From the NCBI GenBank assembly GCA_030590405.1, contig JAUUYO010000084.1, positions 1-12,437 on the forward strand: a stretch of DNA of 12,437 bases. The letters run 5' to 3'. The DNA comes from Kangiellaceae bacterium (GTDB taxonomy: Bacteria > Pseudomonadota > Gammaproteobacteria > Enterobacterales > Kangiellaceae). Position numbers and translations under genes: made by a program. How positions within the stretch are numbered: position 1 is the first letter of the stretch; each line of letters begins with the position of its first letter. Below the pieces are notes generated by a model. It saw only the letters and a program-made list of their open reading frames with translations. It was not told where the DNA came from and made no database searches. This document shows positions 6,772 through 12,437 of this stretch, in pieces.

Positions 6772-7857
6772 ATGGGCCTGCAAACTCCTTTTTATCAGAG
6801 TCATCTCGATTCAAACGCTAAAATTGTTGATTTTGGTGGTTGGGATATGCCCCTGCATTATGGATCTCAAATGGAAGAGCATCATGCGGTTCGCCAGGAC
6901 GCTGGGATGTTTGACGTGTCGCACATGACCGTGGTTGATGTTAAAGGTCAGCAAGCCAAAGTCTATCTGCAATATTTATTGACCAATGATGTGGATAAAT
7001 TGCAGGAAACCGGCAAGGCACTTTATAGTGGTATGTTAAATGAAAAAGGCGGCGTGATTGATGATTTGATCGTCTATTATATAGATGAAACCAATTACCG
7101 TGTGGTCGTGAATGCCTCCACTCGTGAAAAAGACCTGGCCTGGATGAATCAACAAACAGAAGGTTTTTCGGTCAGCATCGCAGAAAACAGCGACTATGCC
7201 ATGCTGGCAGTACAAGGGCCGAATGCCATCGAAAAAACCAATCAGGTTTTATCCGCTAATCAGCAGCAAGCCGTTGATGGTATCGGAGTCTTTTTTGCCG
7301 CCGACAGTGAAGGGTATTTTATCGCGCGAACTGGTTATACCGGTGAAGATGGTTATGAAATCATGGTCCCAGCGGACCAGGCGGGAGCTTTCTGGAATAA
7401 ATTAATCGCAGTTGGAGTGAAACCTTGTGGCCTCGGTGCCAGAGATACATTACGTCTAGAGGCGGGAATGAATTTGTACGGCAATGATATGGATGAGAGT
7501 ATTTCGCCCCTTGAAGCCAATATGGGCTGGACCATCACCTGGCAACCAGAAGAGCGTGATTTTATTGGTAAGTCGGCGCTACTGGCCGAAAAGGAAGCCG
7601 GGGTAAAAAATAAATTAGTGGGGCTGGTGCTCGAAGGCCGCGGCGTGATCCGCTCGCATATGAAAGTGATTGTCGAAGGTGTTGGCGAAGGCGAAACCAC
7701 CAGCGGCACTATGTCGCCAACCTTAAAGAAAAGCATTGGCATGGCCAGAGTGCCTAAAGCAACCAGTGAGTCGGTAATGTTGGAAATTCGCGGTAAGTTA
7801 GTCCCGGCAAAAGTGGTCAAACCGCCTTTTGTTCGCAAGGGTAAAGCTTTAGTGTAA
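6772..7857 (+). CDS. gcvT: Aminomethyltransferase (glycine cleavage system T protein)
   Basis: The T protein takes the aminomethyl group carried on lipoyl-GcvH, releases ammonia and passes the one-carbon unit to tetrahydrofolate, giving 5,10-methylene-THF. The 361-residue product is close to the E. coli length (364) and matches it from the N-terminus: TPFYQSH, VDFGGWDMPLHYGSQ, EHHAVRQDAGMFDVSHM. The folate-site segment GALYSGMLN-like (KALYSGMLN) at 82-90 and GVIDDLIVYY at 94-103 hold the conserved aspartates. LAVQGP, GYTGEDGYEI and LGARDTLRLEAGMNLYG follow, then the C-terminal barrel with FIGK and GRGVIR. The ATG follows a weak GGA about 11 nt upstream; no better start exists. gcvH starts 52 bp downstream. 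Confidence 0.97.
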   Translation: MGLQTPFYQSHLDSNAKIVDFGGWDMPLHYGSQMEEHHAVRQDAGMFDVSHMTVVDVKGQQAKVYLQYLLTNDVDKLQETGKALYSGMLNEKGGVIDDLIVYYIDETNYRVVVNASTREKDLAWMNQQTEGFSVSIAENSDYAMLAVQGPNAIEKTNQVLSANQQQAVDGIGVFFAADSEGYFIARTGYTGEDGYEIMVPADQAGAFWNKLIAVGVKPCGLGARDTLRLEAGMNLYGNDMDESISPLEANMGWTITWQPEERDFIGKSALLAEKEAGVKNKLVGLVLEGRGVIRSHMKVIVEGVGEGETTSGTMSPTLKKSIGMARVPKATSESVMLEIRGKLVPAKVVKPPFVRKGKALV

Positions 7858-7909
7858 AATGCCAGACAAGAATTTAGTAAAAATTAGTCGAATAAAAGAG
7901 GAATCAATA

Positions 7910-8296
7910 ATGAGTAATATCCCGAGTGATTTAAAATACATTAGTTCTCACGAATGGATCAGAATGGAAGATGACGGAACGGTTACCATTGGTATTACTG
8001 ATCATGCACAGGAATTATTGGGTGATGTGGTTTATGTAGAATTGCCAGAATTAGACAGCGAAGTCGCGCTAGAAGATGAAATCGCGGTAGTTGAGTCGGT
8101 TAAAGCCGCCTCAGATATTTACGCGCCACTTTCTGGCACTATTGTCGCCATCAACGACGTACTGGAAGATGCCCCTGAAACGGTCAACTCATCACCTTAT
8201 GATGATGGCTGGATGTTTAAGATGAAACCTTCCGAGCCTTCAGAAATCGATGGTTTGATTGATGCAGAATCTTATCAAAATGAGATTGAAGACTAG
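7910..8296 (+). CDS. gcvH: Glycine cleavage system H protein
   Basis: GcvH is the small lipoyl carrier that shuttles the aminomethyl group between GcvP, GcvT and the L protein. The 128-residue product has the family landmarks: KYISSHEW at the start, GITDHAQ.LLGDVVYVELPE, then the lipoylation site ESVKAASD with K65, the usual position, and the C-terminal SPY.DGWM segment. An in-frame ATG exists 51 bp upstream (7859), but its 17 extra codons do not match the family, while the ATG at 7910 has AGAGGA 7 nt upstream, so I chose 7910. It is co-directional with gcvT and is followed 24 bp after the stop by a strong terminator. Confidence 0.96.
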   Translation: MSNIPSDLKYISSHEWIRMEDDGTVTIGITDHAQELLGDVVYVELPELDSEVALEDEIAVVESVKAASDIYAPLSGTIVAINDVLEDAPETVNSSPYDDGWMFKMKPSEPSEIDGLIDAESYQNEIED

Positions 8297-8320
8297 TTAA
8301 GATAAAGCCAGTTGAGAAAC

Positions 8321-8350
8321 AAAAGCCTCAATAGTCTATTGAGGCTTTTT
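8321..8350 (+). terminator. intrinsic terminator after gcvH
   Basis: A 13-bp perfect stem (8321-8333 with 8337-8349) containing GCCTCAATA/TATTGAGGC and a 3-nt loop is followed by a T-rich tail (TTTTT G TTTT). The A run on the left arm also makes it usable from the opposite strand. It should end most gcvT-gcvH transcripts, so gcvP would depend on read-through or on a promoter of its own between 8350 and 8500. Confidence 0.9.
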
Positions 8351-8426
8351 GTTTTGTATCCGGTTTAAATTTATTTCCTGTCGGTGCGCTTTTAACCGCG
8401 AAACGATGCTGGCTTTGGGTGAGCTA

Positions 8427-8448
8427 TCGCGAATAAATTCGCTCCTAC
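8427..8448 (-). repeat. REP-type palindromic element
   Basis: On the - strand this reads GTAGGAGCGAATTTATTCGCGA: a GTAGGAG head followed by the palindrome GCGAAT-TT-ATTCGC. This is the pattern of REP elements spread by RAYT (TnpA-REP) transposases in Pseudomonas and other gammaproteobacteria. It is a single copy, about 50 bp before the gcvP start and 80 bp after the gcvH terminator. Many copies elsewhere in the genome would be expected. Confidence 0.65.
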
Positions 8449-8501
8449 AGTAATAAATAACCTGTCAAAACATGGCATGTTTAAAGATTAAGAGAAAGAT
8501 G

Positions 8502-11375
8502 ATGAAACCAAGCTTACCTCAATTACAAAACCGGTATGAATTTTCTGAGCGCCACATCGGGCCAAATAAACAAGAAACGCAAATAATGTTGCAGGAGTTA
8601 GGGCTTACTTCGCTGGATGAATTATTGGTGCAAACAGTACCCAATAAAATTCGTCTGACCGAAGAGCTGAAAATTCCATCGGCGCGGACCGAGCAGCAAG
8701 CACTGATAGATATTAAAGCGCTGGCAACAGAAAATCAGGTTTGTCCGACCTATATCGGCATGGGTTATTACCCCACCATTACGCCCAATGTGATTTTGCG
8801 CAACGTGTTAGAAAACCCCGGCTGGTATACAGCTTATACACCTTATCAACCGGAAATCGCTCAAGGGCGCTTGGAAGCGATCATCACTTATCAACAAATG
8901 ACCATGGACTTAACAGGCATGGAGTTAGCAAGCGCTTCCTTGCTGGATGAAGCTACCGCCGCAGCAGAAGCTATGGCAATGGCCAAACGAGTTTCAAAAA
9001 ATAAAAAATCCAATCAGTTTTTTGTAGATAAAAATGCCTTTGCACAAACCATTGATGTAATCAAAACCCGTGCCGAACATTACGGTTTTGAATTGATTTT
9101 TGGCGATGTTTCAGATGCCGCTAAGCACGATGTGTTTGGCGCGTTTATTCAATATACCAATAAAAACGGGCAAGTGGTTGATTTACAGCCGATCATCAGT
9201 GGTTTGCAGCAAAATAAAGCGATCGTGGCGATTGCTGCCGATATTATGAGCCTGGTGTTACTTAAATCGCCCGGTGAGTCAGGCGCTGATATTGTGCTAG
9301 GTTCATCGCAACGATTTGGCGTACCAATGGGATTTGGTGGACCACACGCCGCCTTTTTTGCGACCCGTGAAAAATTTAAGCGCTCGCTCCCAGGCCGAAT
9401 TATTGGAGTATCGGTTGATGCTAACCAAAGACCTGCACTACGTATGGCGATGCAAACCCGCGAGCAACATATCCGCCGAGAAAAAGCCACTTCCAATATT
9501 TGCACCGCGCAAGTCTTATTGGCTAATATTGCGGCTTTTTACGCGGTCTATCACGGTCCGCAAGGACTGCAACGGATCGCCAATCGGATTAATCGATATA
9601 CAGCGGTTTTAGCCAGCGCATTAAGTACAAAAGGTATCACTATTAAAAATGACAGTTTCTTCGATACCTTGACCTTTGATTGTGGCGATCAATGTGATGA
9701 GATTATGGCGAGAAAAGCCGAAGCCTCAATCAATCTTCGCATCGATGGTAATGGCCAGTTAGGCGTGAGCATTGATGAAACCGTCACTCAGCAAGCCTTG
9801 CAGCAACTTTTCACAGTCATCACCGGCGATCAGTCTAAGCTTAATTTTGACGCGCTTAATGCACAGGTGACCGAGCAATTAACCTTTGATCAAGCGCTGT
9901 TGCGTGAATCTAAGTTCCTTGAACACTCGGTATTTAATACCCATCATTCCGAAACCGAAATGCTGCGCTATCTCAAATCACTTGAGAACAAAGATTTTTC
10001 ATTGGCTCATGGCATGATTGCTTTGGGCAGTTGTACCATGAAACTCAATGCCACCGCAGAAATGCTGCCGATCACCTGGCCGGAATTTGCCAATATCCAT
10101 CCGTTTGCGCCAAGTTCGCAAACTAAAGGCTATCAAAAGCTCATTGATCAGTTAGAAGAATGGCTGGCGGAAATCACTGGATATGATGCGATTTCATTGC
10201 AACCCAATTCTGGCGCGCAAGGTGAATACGCAGGGCTGGTAGCAATCCACAAGTATCATGAATCCCGCGATGAAGGTCATCGAAATATTTGTTTGATCCC
10301 AAGCTCTGCTCATGGCACCAATCCAGCCAGCGCACAAATGGCGAATATGAAAGTGGTAATCGTCAAGTGTGATGACAATGGCAATGTGGATTTTGAGGAT
10401 TTAAAAACCAAGGTAGAAGCTGTTTCTAAAAGCCTGTCTTGTCTGATGATCACTTACCCTTCCACCCATGGGGTATTTGAAGAAAGCATCAAAGATATTT
10501 GTGCATTAATTCACGAGCATGGTGGGCAGGTCTATATGGATGGTGCCAATATGAACGCTCAGGTCGGGATCACTTCACCGGGTTTGATGGGTTCAGATGT
10601 GTCTCATTTGAACTTACATAAAACCTTTGCTATCCCTCATGGTGGTGGCGGTCCTGGCGTTGGTCCTATTGGCGTTAAAAAACACCTGAAAGCTTTTTTA
10701 CCCAATCACGCGGTAGCAAAAATACCCAATATTAATGAAAATAACGGAGCGGTATCAGCGGCACCTTTTGGTAGCGCTGGCGTACTACCCATCACCTGGA
10801 TGTACTTAGCGATGTTAGGCAAAGAAGGTGTGACCCAATCCACCATGATGGCCCTGCTTAATGCTAATTATTTAACCTCAAAATTGAGTGAACACTATCC
10901 CATTTTGTACCGCGGTCGAAATGACAAAGTCGCGCACGAATGTATTGTCGATCTTCGTCCAATCAAAGCTGAAACAGGCATTACCGAAGTTGATTTTGCC
11001 AAGCGGTTAATGGATTACGGCTTTCATGCGCCAACGATGTCTTTTCCTGTAGCGGGGACTTTTATGATAGAGCCGACTGAGAGTGAACCTTTGTGTGAAA
11101 TTAATCGTTTTATCGAAGCGATGATTGCCATCAAAGCCGAAACCGACAAAGTTAAAAATGGTGAATGGCAAGCAGATAATAACCCTTTGACTAATTCGCC
11201 GCATACTCAGGTCGATTTGTTAGATTGGAATAAACCTTATTCCATTAAAGATGGATTATTTCCGGTTGCAGGGCAAGAGAATCATAAGTTCTGGCCGAGT
11301 GTGAATCGCATTGATGATGTATATGGCGACCGAAATTTGATGTGTAGTTGTCCTTCGCCAGATGAGTATCGATAG
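8502..11375 (+). CDS. gcvP: Glycine dehydrogenase (decarboxylating), glycine cleavage system P protein
   Basis: GcvP is the PLP enzyme that decarboxylates glycine and loads the aminomethyl group onto lipoyl-GcvH. It is the long, fused form (N- and C-terminal halves in one chain). From the ATG at 8502 it is 957 residues, the same as E. coli GcvP. Landmarks include ERHIGP (16-21), PTYIGMGYY, GWYTAYTPYQPEIAQGRLE, LLDEATAAAEAM, RFGVPMGFGGPHAAFFA, IRREKATSNICTAQ, LGSCTMKLNA, SSAHGTNPASAQMA, and the PLP lysine K707 in NLHKTFAIPHGGGGPG. The C-terminus ends in YGDRNL.CSCPSPDEY, as usual. Start choice: ATGs exist at 8472, 8499 and 8502. AAGAG at 8490-8494 best serves 8502, and family length agrees. 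A terminator and a REP element separate it from gcvH. Confidence 0.96.
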   Translation: MKPSLPQLQNRYEFSERHIGPNKQETQIMLQELGLTSLDELLVQTVPNKIRLTEELKIPSARTEQQALIDIKALATENQVCPTYIGMGYYPTITPNVILRNVLENPGWYTAYTPYQPEIAQGRLEAIITYQQMTMDLTGMELASASLLDEATAAAEAMAMAKRVSKNKKSNQFFVDKNAFAQTIDVIKTRAEHYGFELIFGDVSDAAKHDVFGAFIQYTNKNGQVVDLQPIISGLQQNKAIVAIAADIMSLVLLKSPGESGADIVLGSSQRFGVPMGFGGPHAAFFATREKFKRSLPGRIIGVSVDANQRPALRMAMQTREQHIRREKATSNICTAQVLLANIAAFYAVYHGPQGLQRIANRINRYTAVLASALSTKGITIKNDSFFDTLTFDCGDQCDEIMARKAEASINLRIDGNGQLGVSIDETVTQQALQQLFTVITGDQSKLNFDALNAQVTEQLTFDQALLRESKFLEHSVFNTHHSETEMLRYLKSLENKDFSLAHGMIALGSCTMKLNATAEMLPITWPEFANIHPFAPSSQTKGYQKLIDQLEEWLAEITGYDAISLQPNSGAQGEYAGLVAIHKYHESRDEGHRNICLIPSSAHGTNPASAQMANMKVVIVKCDDNGNVDFEDLKTKVEAVSKSLSCLMITYPSTHGVFEESIKDICALIHEHGGQVYMDGANMNAQVGITSPGLMGSDVSHLNLHKTFAIPHGGGGPGVGPIGVKKHLKAFLPNHAVAKIPNINENNGAVSAAPFGSAGVLPITWMYLAMLGKEGVTQSTMMALLNANYLTSKLSEHYPILYRGRNDKVAHECIVDLRPIKAETGITEVDFAKRLMDYGFHAPTMSFPVAGTFMIEPTESEPLCEINRFIEAMIAIKAETDKVKNGEWQADNNPLTNSPHTQVDLLDWNKPYSIKDGLFPVAGQENHKFWPSVNRIDDVYGDRNLMCSCPSPDEYR

Positions 11376-11410
11376 CTTAGCTATTCCATTTGAAGTGTCG
11401 TAGAGCGTAT

Positions 11411-11427
11411 CAGGGAGCAGCTTCCTG
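11411..11427. repeat. short imperfect hairpin after gcvP
   Basis: CAGGGAG (11411-11417) pairs with CTTCCTG (11421-11427) with one G-U pair and a 3-nt loop, and GTAG/CTAC lies further out on the flanks. It is 35 bp past the gcvP stop and could slow or end transcription, but there is no U tract. It might also be a diverged REP-like repeat. Confidence 0.3.
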
Positions 11428-11460
11428 TGCTACACGGAACTTCTTAACATATCATTTACT

Positions 11461-11501
11461 CTACACAATAAGCGAATTATAATACTACATAATAAGCAAA
11501 T
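11461..11501 (+). repeat. pair of 17-bp imperfect direct repeats flanking a TATAAT box
   Basis: CTACACAATAAGCGAAT (11461-11477) and CTACATAATAAGCAAAT (11485-11501) match at 15 of 17 positions, offset by 24 bp. The 7 bp between them begin with TATAAT (11478-11483), and TTTACT lies 17 bp upstream of it, so a + strand promoter overlapped by repeats is possible. The only + strand frame after it is a 33-codon one from 11502 with no clear ribosome binding site. The gap 11376-11614 has no convincing gene; it marks the change from the gcv region to AT-rich DNA. Confidence 0.35.
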
Positions 11502-11614
11502 ATGTGTGCAGTATTAAAAGCGAACGTTCGGGTAAAAAATCATGGCCTCACCATCAGAAAAAACTATTTGATGATATCTATACATGGGTTAAATCAATTT
11601 TAGCAAATTGCAAC

Positions 11615-12208
11615 TTAATTAATTTGCTGAGAGAAATTATCATTATAACTAAGCCTTAGCCAATCAAGTATTTCAAGATTTCTAATTGTAGATGATACAG
11701 ATTCTTTCTTATCTTCTTTATTCCAGGATTTTTTCCAATCCAAAATATAATCAAAAAGCTCTTGCTCAGTTGCAGTTCCTTTTTTCTCTTTAACTCTTCT
11801 AGAAGCAAAAAGAACAGTGGTAACTTCTTCTGCTTGATCAGTACTTTTGATTCGACTAAACAGATCAACGGTCTTAACAATCGATTTTTTACGTTTCTCA
11901 ATAATGGTCGAATATTTTTCTAAATAACTATCATAAGCAACATCAACCTTTAATGCCATCATTCTGCCAAGTTGCTCTTCTTGAATGAGATTACTATTCG
12001 AGAAATAATTCAAAGCGTCTTTGATGTTGTCGGAAAAAGGTCCATAACTACCTTGTTGAAATTTAAATCCTGTTTCTGTACCAAGCTCAGTCATGATGTA
12101 GCAAATTTTCTGAAAGATTGTTCTACCAATGGGGCTTGTATATGGCTGTAAGCCTAATTGCTTTACCACTTCGATTAACGCTAACCATTCAGGATTAAAT
12201 GTTTTGTT
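11615..12208 (-). CDS. darG: DarG-like antitoxin, C-terminal domain (out of frame with the macro-domain part)
   Basis: This frame carries the C-terminal, toxin-binding part of a DarG-like antitoxin. Read from the frame break it begins N-K-T-F-N-P-E-W-L-A-L-I-E-V, then LGLQPYTSPIGRTIFQKICYIMTE and QGSYGPFSDNIKDALNYF, the usual opening of the helical domain behind the macro domain in DarG proteins. A Lys/Glu-rich helical tail follows and ends at TAA. The first possible start inside it is a GTG at 12167-12169 with no Shine-Dalgarno, and conserved sequence lies upstream of that, so separate translation is unlikely. The part is continuous with the macro-domain part if one nucleotide is re-read or added at the A8 run (12207-12214). 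Composition is AT-rich: I count 33 G or C in 120 bases at 11641-11760, against 27 in 60 at 10321-10380 in gcvP, which suggests recent transfer. If no frame correction occurs, this is a pseudogene fragment. Confidence 0.75.
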   Translation of the reverse strand, partial: NKTFNPEWLALIEVVKQLGLQPYTSPIGRTIFQKICYIMTELGTETGFKFQQGSYGPFSDNIKDALNYFSNSNLIQEEQLGRMMALKVDVAYDSYLEKYSTIIEKRKKSIVKTVDLFSRIKSTDQAEEVTTVLFASRRVKEKKGTATEQELFDYILDWKKSWNKEDKKESVSSTIRNLEILDWLRLSYNDNFSQQIN

Positions 12209-12437
12209 TTTTTTCCTTTTTCTGAAAAATCAACTTCGATGGTTTTCTCAAAAAACTCGGTTTTTAATTGTGTCTTTGGAGTTCCAAAGGGTGCGTACAT
12301 TTCAATATCGATATTTAAAGGTTTTAGGCGTTGATAGATCAACGGGCCAACTATTTCCCATTCAAGACCACCATTTCCACAACCTAAAGGAGGAAATGCA
12401 ATGGAAGTGATTCCCCATTCTTTATAGTTTTGAATAA
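12181..12437 (-). CDS. darG: DarG-like antitoxin, macro-domain part (5' end outside window)
   Basis: DarG removes ADP-ribose that the toxin DarT attaches to thymidine in DNA, through an N-terminal macro domain. Only the last part of that domain is in the window, because the gene enters from the right edge. It shows SIAFPPLGCGNGGLEWE, the ADP-ribose-binding loop typical of DarG-type macro domains, followed by a strand with YAPFGTPKTQ. The catalytic lysine and the N-terminal loop are outside the window. In its own frame it ends at TAG (12181-12183), only eight codons after an A8 run. The C-terminal half continues in the other frame. Without frameshifting the product would be a near-complete macro domain with a short foreign tail (TKHLILNG). 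darT normally lies directly upstream of darG and is expected just beyond the window. Confidence 0.75.
   Translation of the reverse strand, partial: IQNYKEWGITSIAFPPLGCGNGGLEWEIVGPLIYQRLKPLNIDIEMYAPFGTPKTQLKTEFFEKTIEVDFSEKGKKTKHLILNG
12206..12214 (-). other. in-phase A-AAA-AAA slippery heptamer at the darG frame break
   Basis: On the coding strand the macro-domain frame reads GGA AAA AAA ACA across a run of eight A. The first seven form the heptamer A-AAA-AAA in the phase required for tandem -1 slippage. After a -1 shift the next codons are AAC AAA ACA TTT AAT CCT GAA TGG, leading straight into the conserved C-terminal domain. Transcriptional slippage adding one A gives the same result. I see no clear stimulatory stem downstream, and the AAGG next to the run is too close to act like the internal Shine-Dalgarno of E. 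coli dnaX. Confidence 0.5.

Noticed and set aside
7353..7838. 161-codon open frame on the - strand
   Set aside because: Lies wholly antisense within gcvT, whose product matches the family along its full length.
7859..7909. Upstream in-frame ATG for gcvH
   Set aside because: The extra 17 residues do not match GcvH proteins, and the ATG at 7910 has a good Shine-Dalgarno.
8472..8501. Upstream in-frame ATGs for gcvP
   Set aside because: The start at 8502 gives the usual 957 residues and is best placed behind AAGAG; the ten extra residues are Lys-rich and not family-like.
11502..11603. 33-codon open frame on the + strand
   Set aside because: No Shine-Dalgarno, no recognisable motif, AT-rich intergenic DNA; kept only as part of a finding, not as a gene.
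12129..12410. 93-codon open frame on the + strand at the right end
   Set aside because: Antisense to the darG macro-domain region, which has a clear family motif on the - strand.

Overview
The window looks like a chromosomal segment of a gammaproteobacterium with moderate GC content. RecN, DsbD, FxsA, GloA and the glycine-cleavage proteins all resemble Escherichia coli homologues as I remember them. The gcvT-gcvH-gcvP order is the enterobacterial one, and a REP-type palindrome of the kind common in Pseudomonas and relatives lies between gcvH and gcvP. The species cannot be named from this.

Left part (1-5635). The window opens inside recN (DNA repair, + strand, 5' end missing). It converges on dsbD (- strand), which sends reducing power from cytoplasmic thioredoxin to the periplasm. 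Upstream of dsbD on the same strand is a 572-residue response regulator. It has a degenerate receiver domain, an intact receiver domain and a GGDEF-like domain that has lost its signature. The divergent 346-bp gap between the regulator and fxsA holds a 103-bp structure with 7-bp terminal inverted repeats and TA at both ends, a candidate MITE or insertion-sequence remnant, with a strong internal palindrome.

Middle part (5636-11375, + strand). fxsA (inner membrane) overlaps gloA (glyoxalase I) by 4 bp, so the two are probably translated together. Next comes a glycine-cleavage locus: gcvT and gcvH are closely spaced and end at a strong intrinsic terminator. gcvP follows after a REP element. Together T, H and P proteins (plus the shared L protein, not here) split glycine into CO2, ammonia and a one-carbon unit on tetrahydrofolate. 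The gcvT leader has a good -10 box and a 16-bp palindrome. I saw no glycine riboswitch.

Right part (11376-12437). Beyond gcvP the base composition becomes much more AT-rich, and a darG-like antitoxin gene enters on the - strand from the right edge. DarG reverses DNA ADP-ribosylation by its partner toxin DarT and neutralises it. darT would be expected just outside the window. The darG reading frame breaks in an A8 run. The break coincides with an in-phase A-AAA-AAA heptamer, where a -1 shift exactly restores the frame. This is either a disabling mutation, a homopolymer sequencing error, or real recoding that makes a macro-domain-only product as well as full-length DarG. It is the most interesting point in the window.

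I saw no tRNA, rRNA or CRISPR array. Intergenic gaps under 300 bp hold the short repeats and hairpins listed below.
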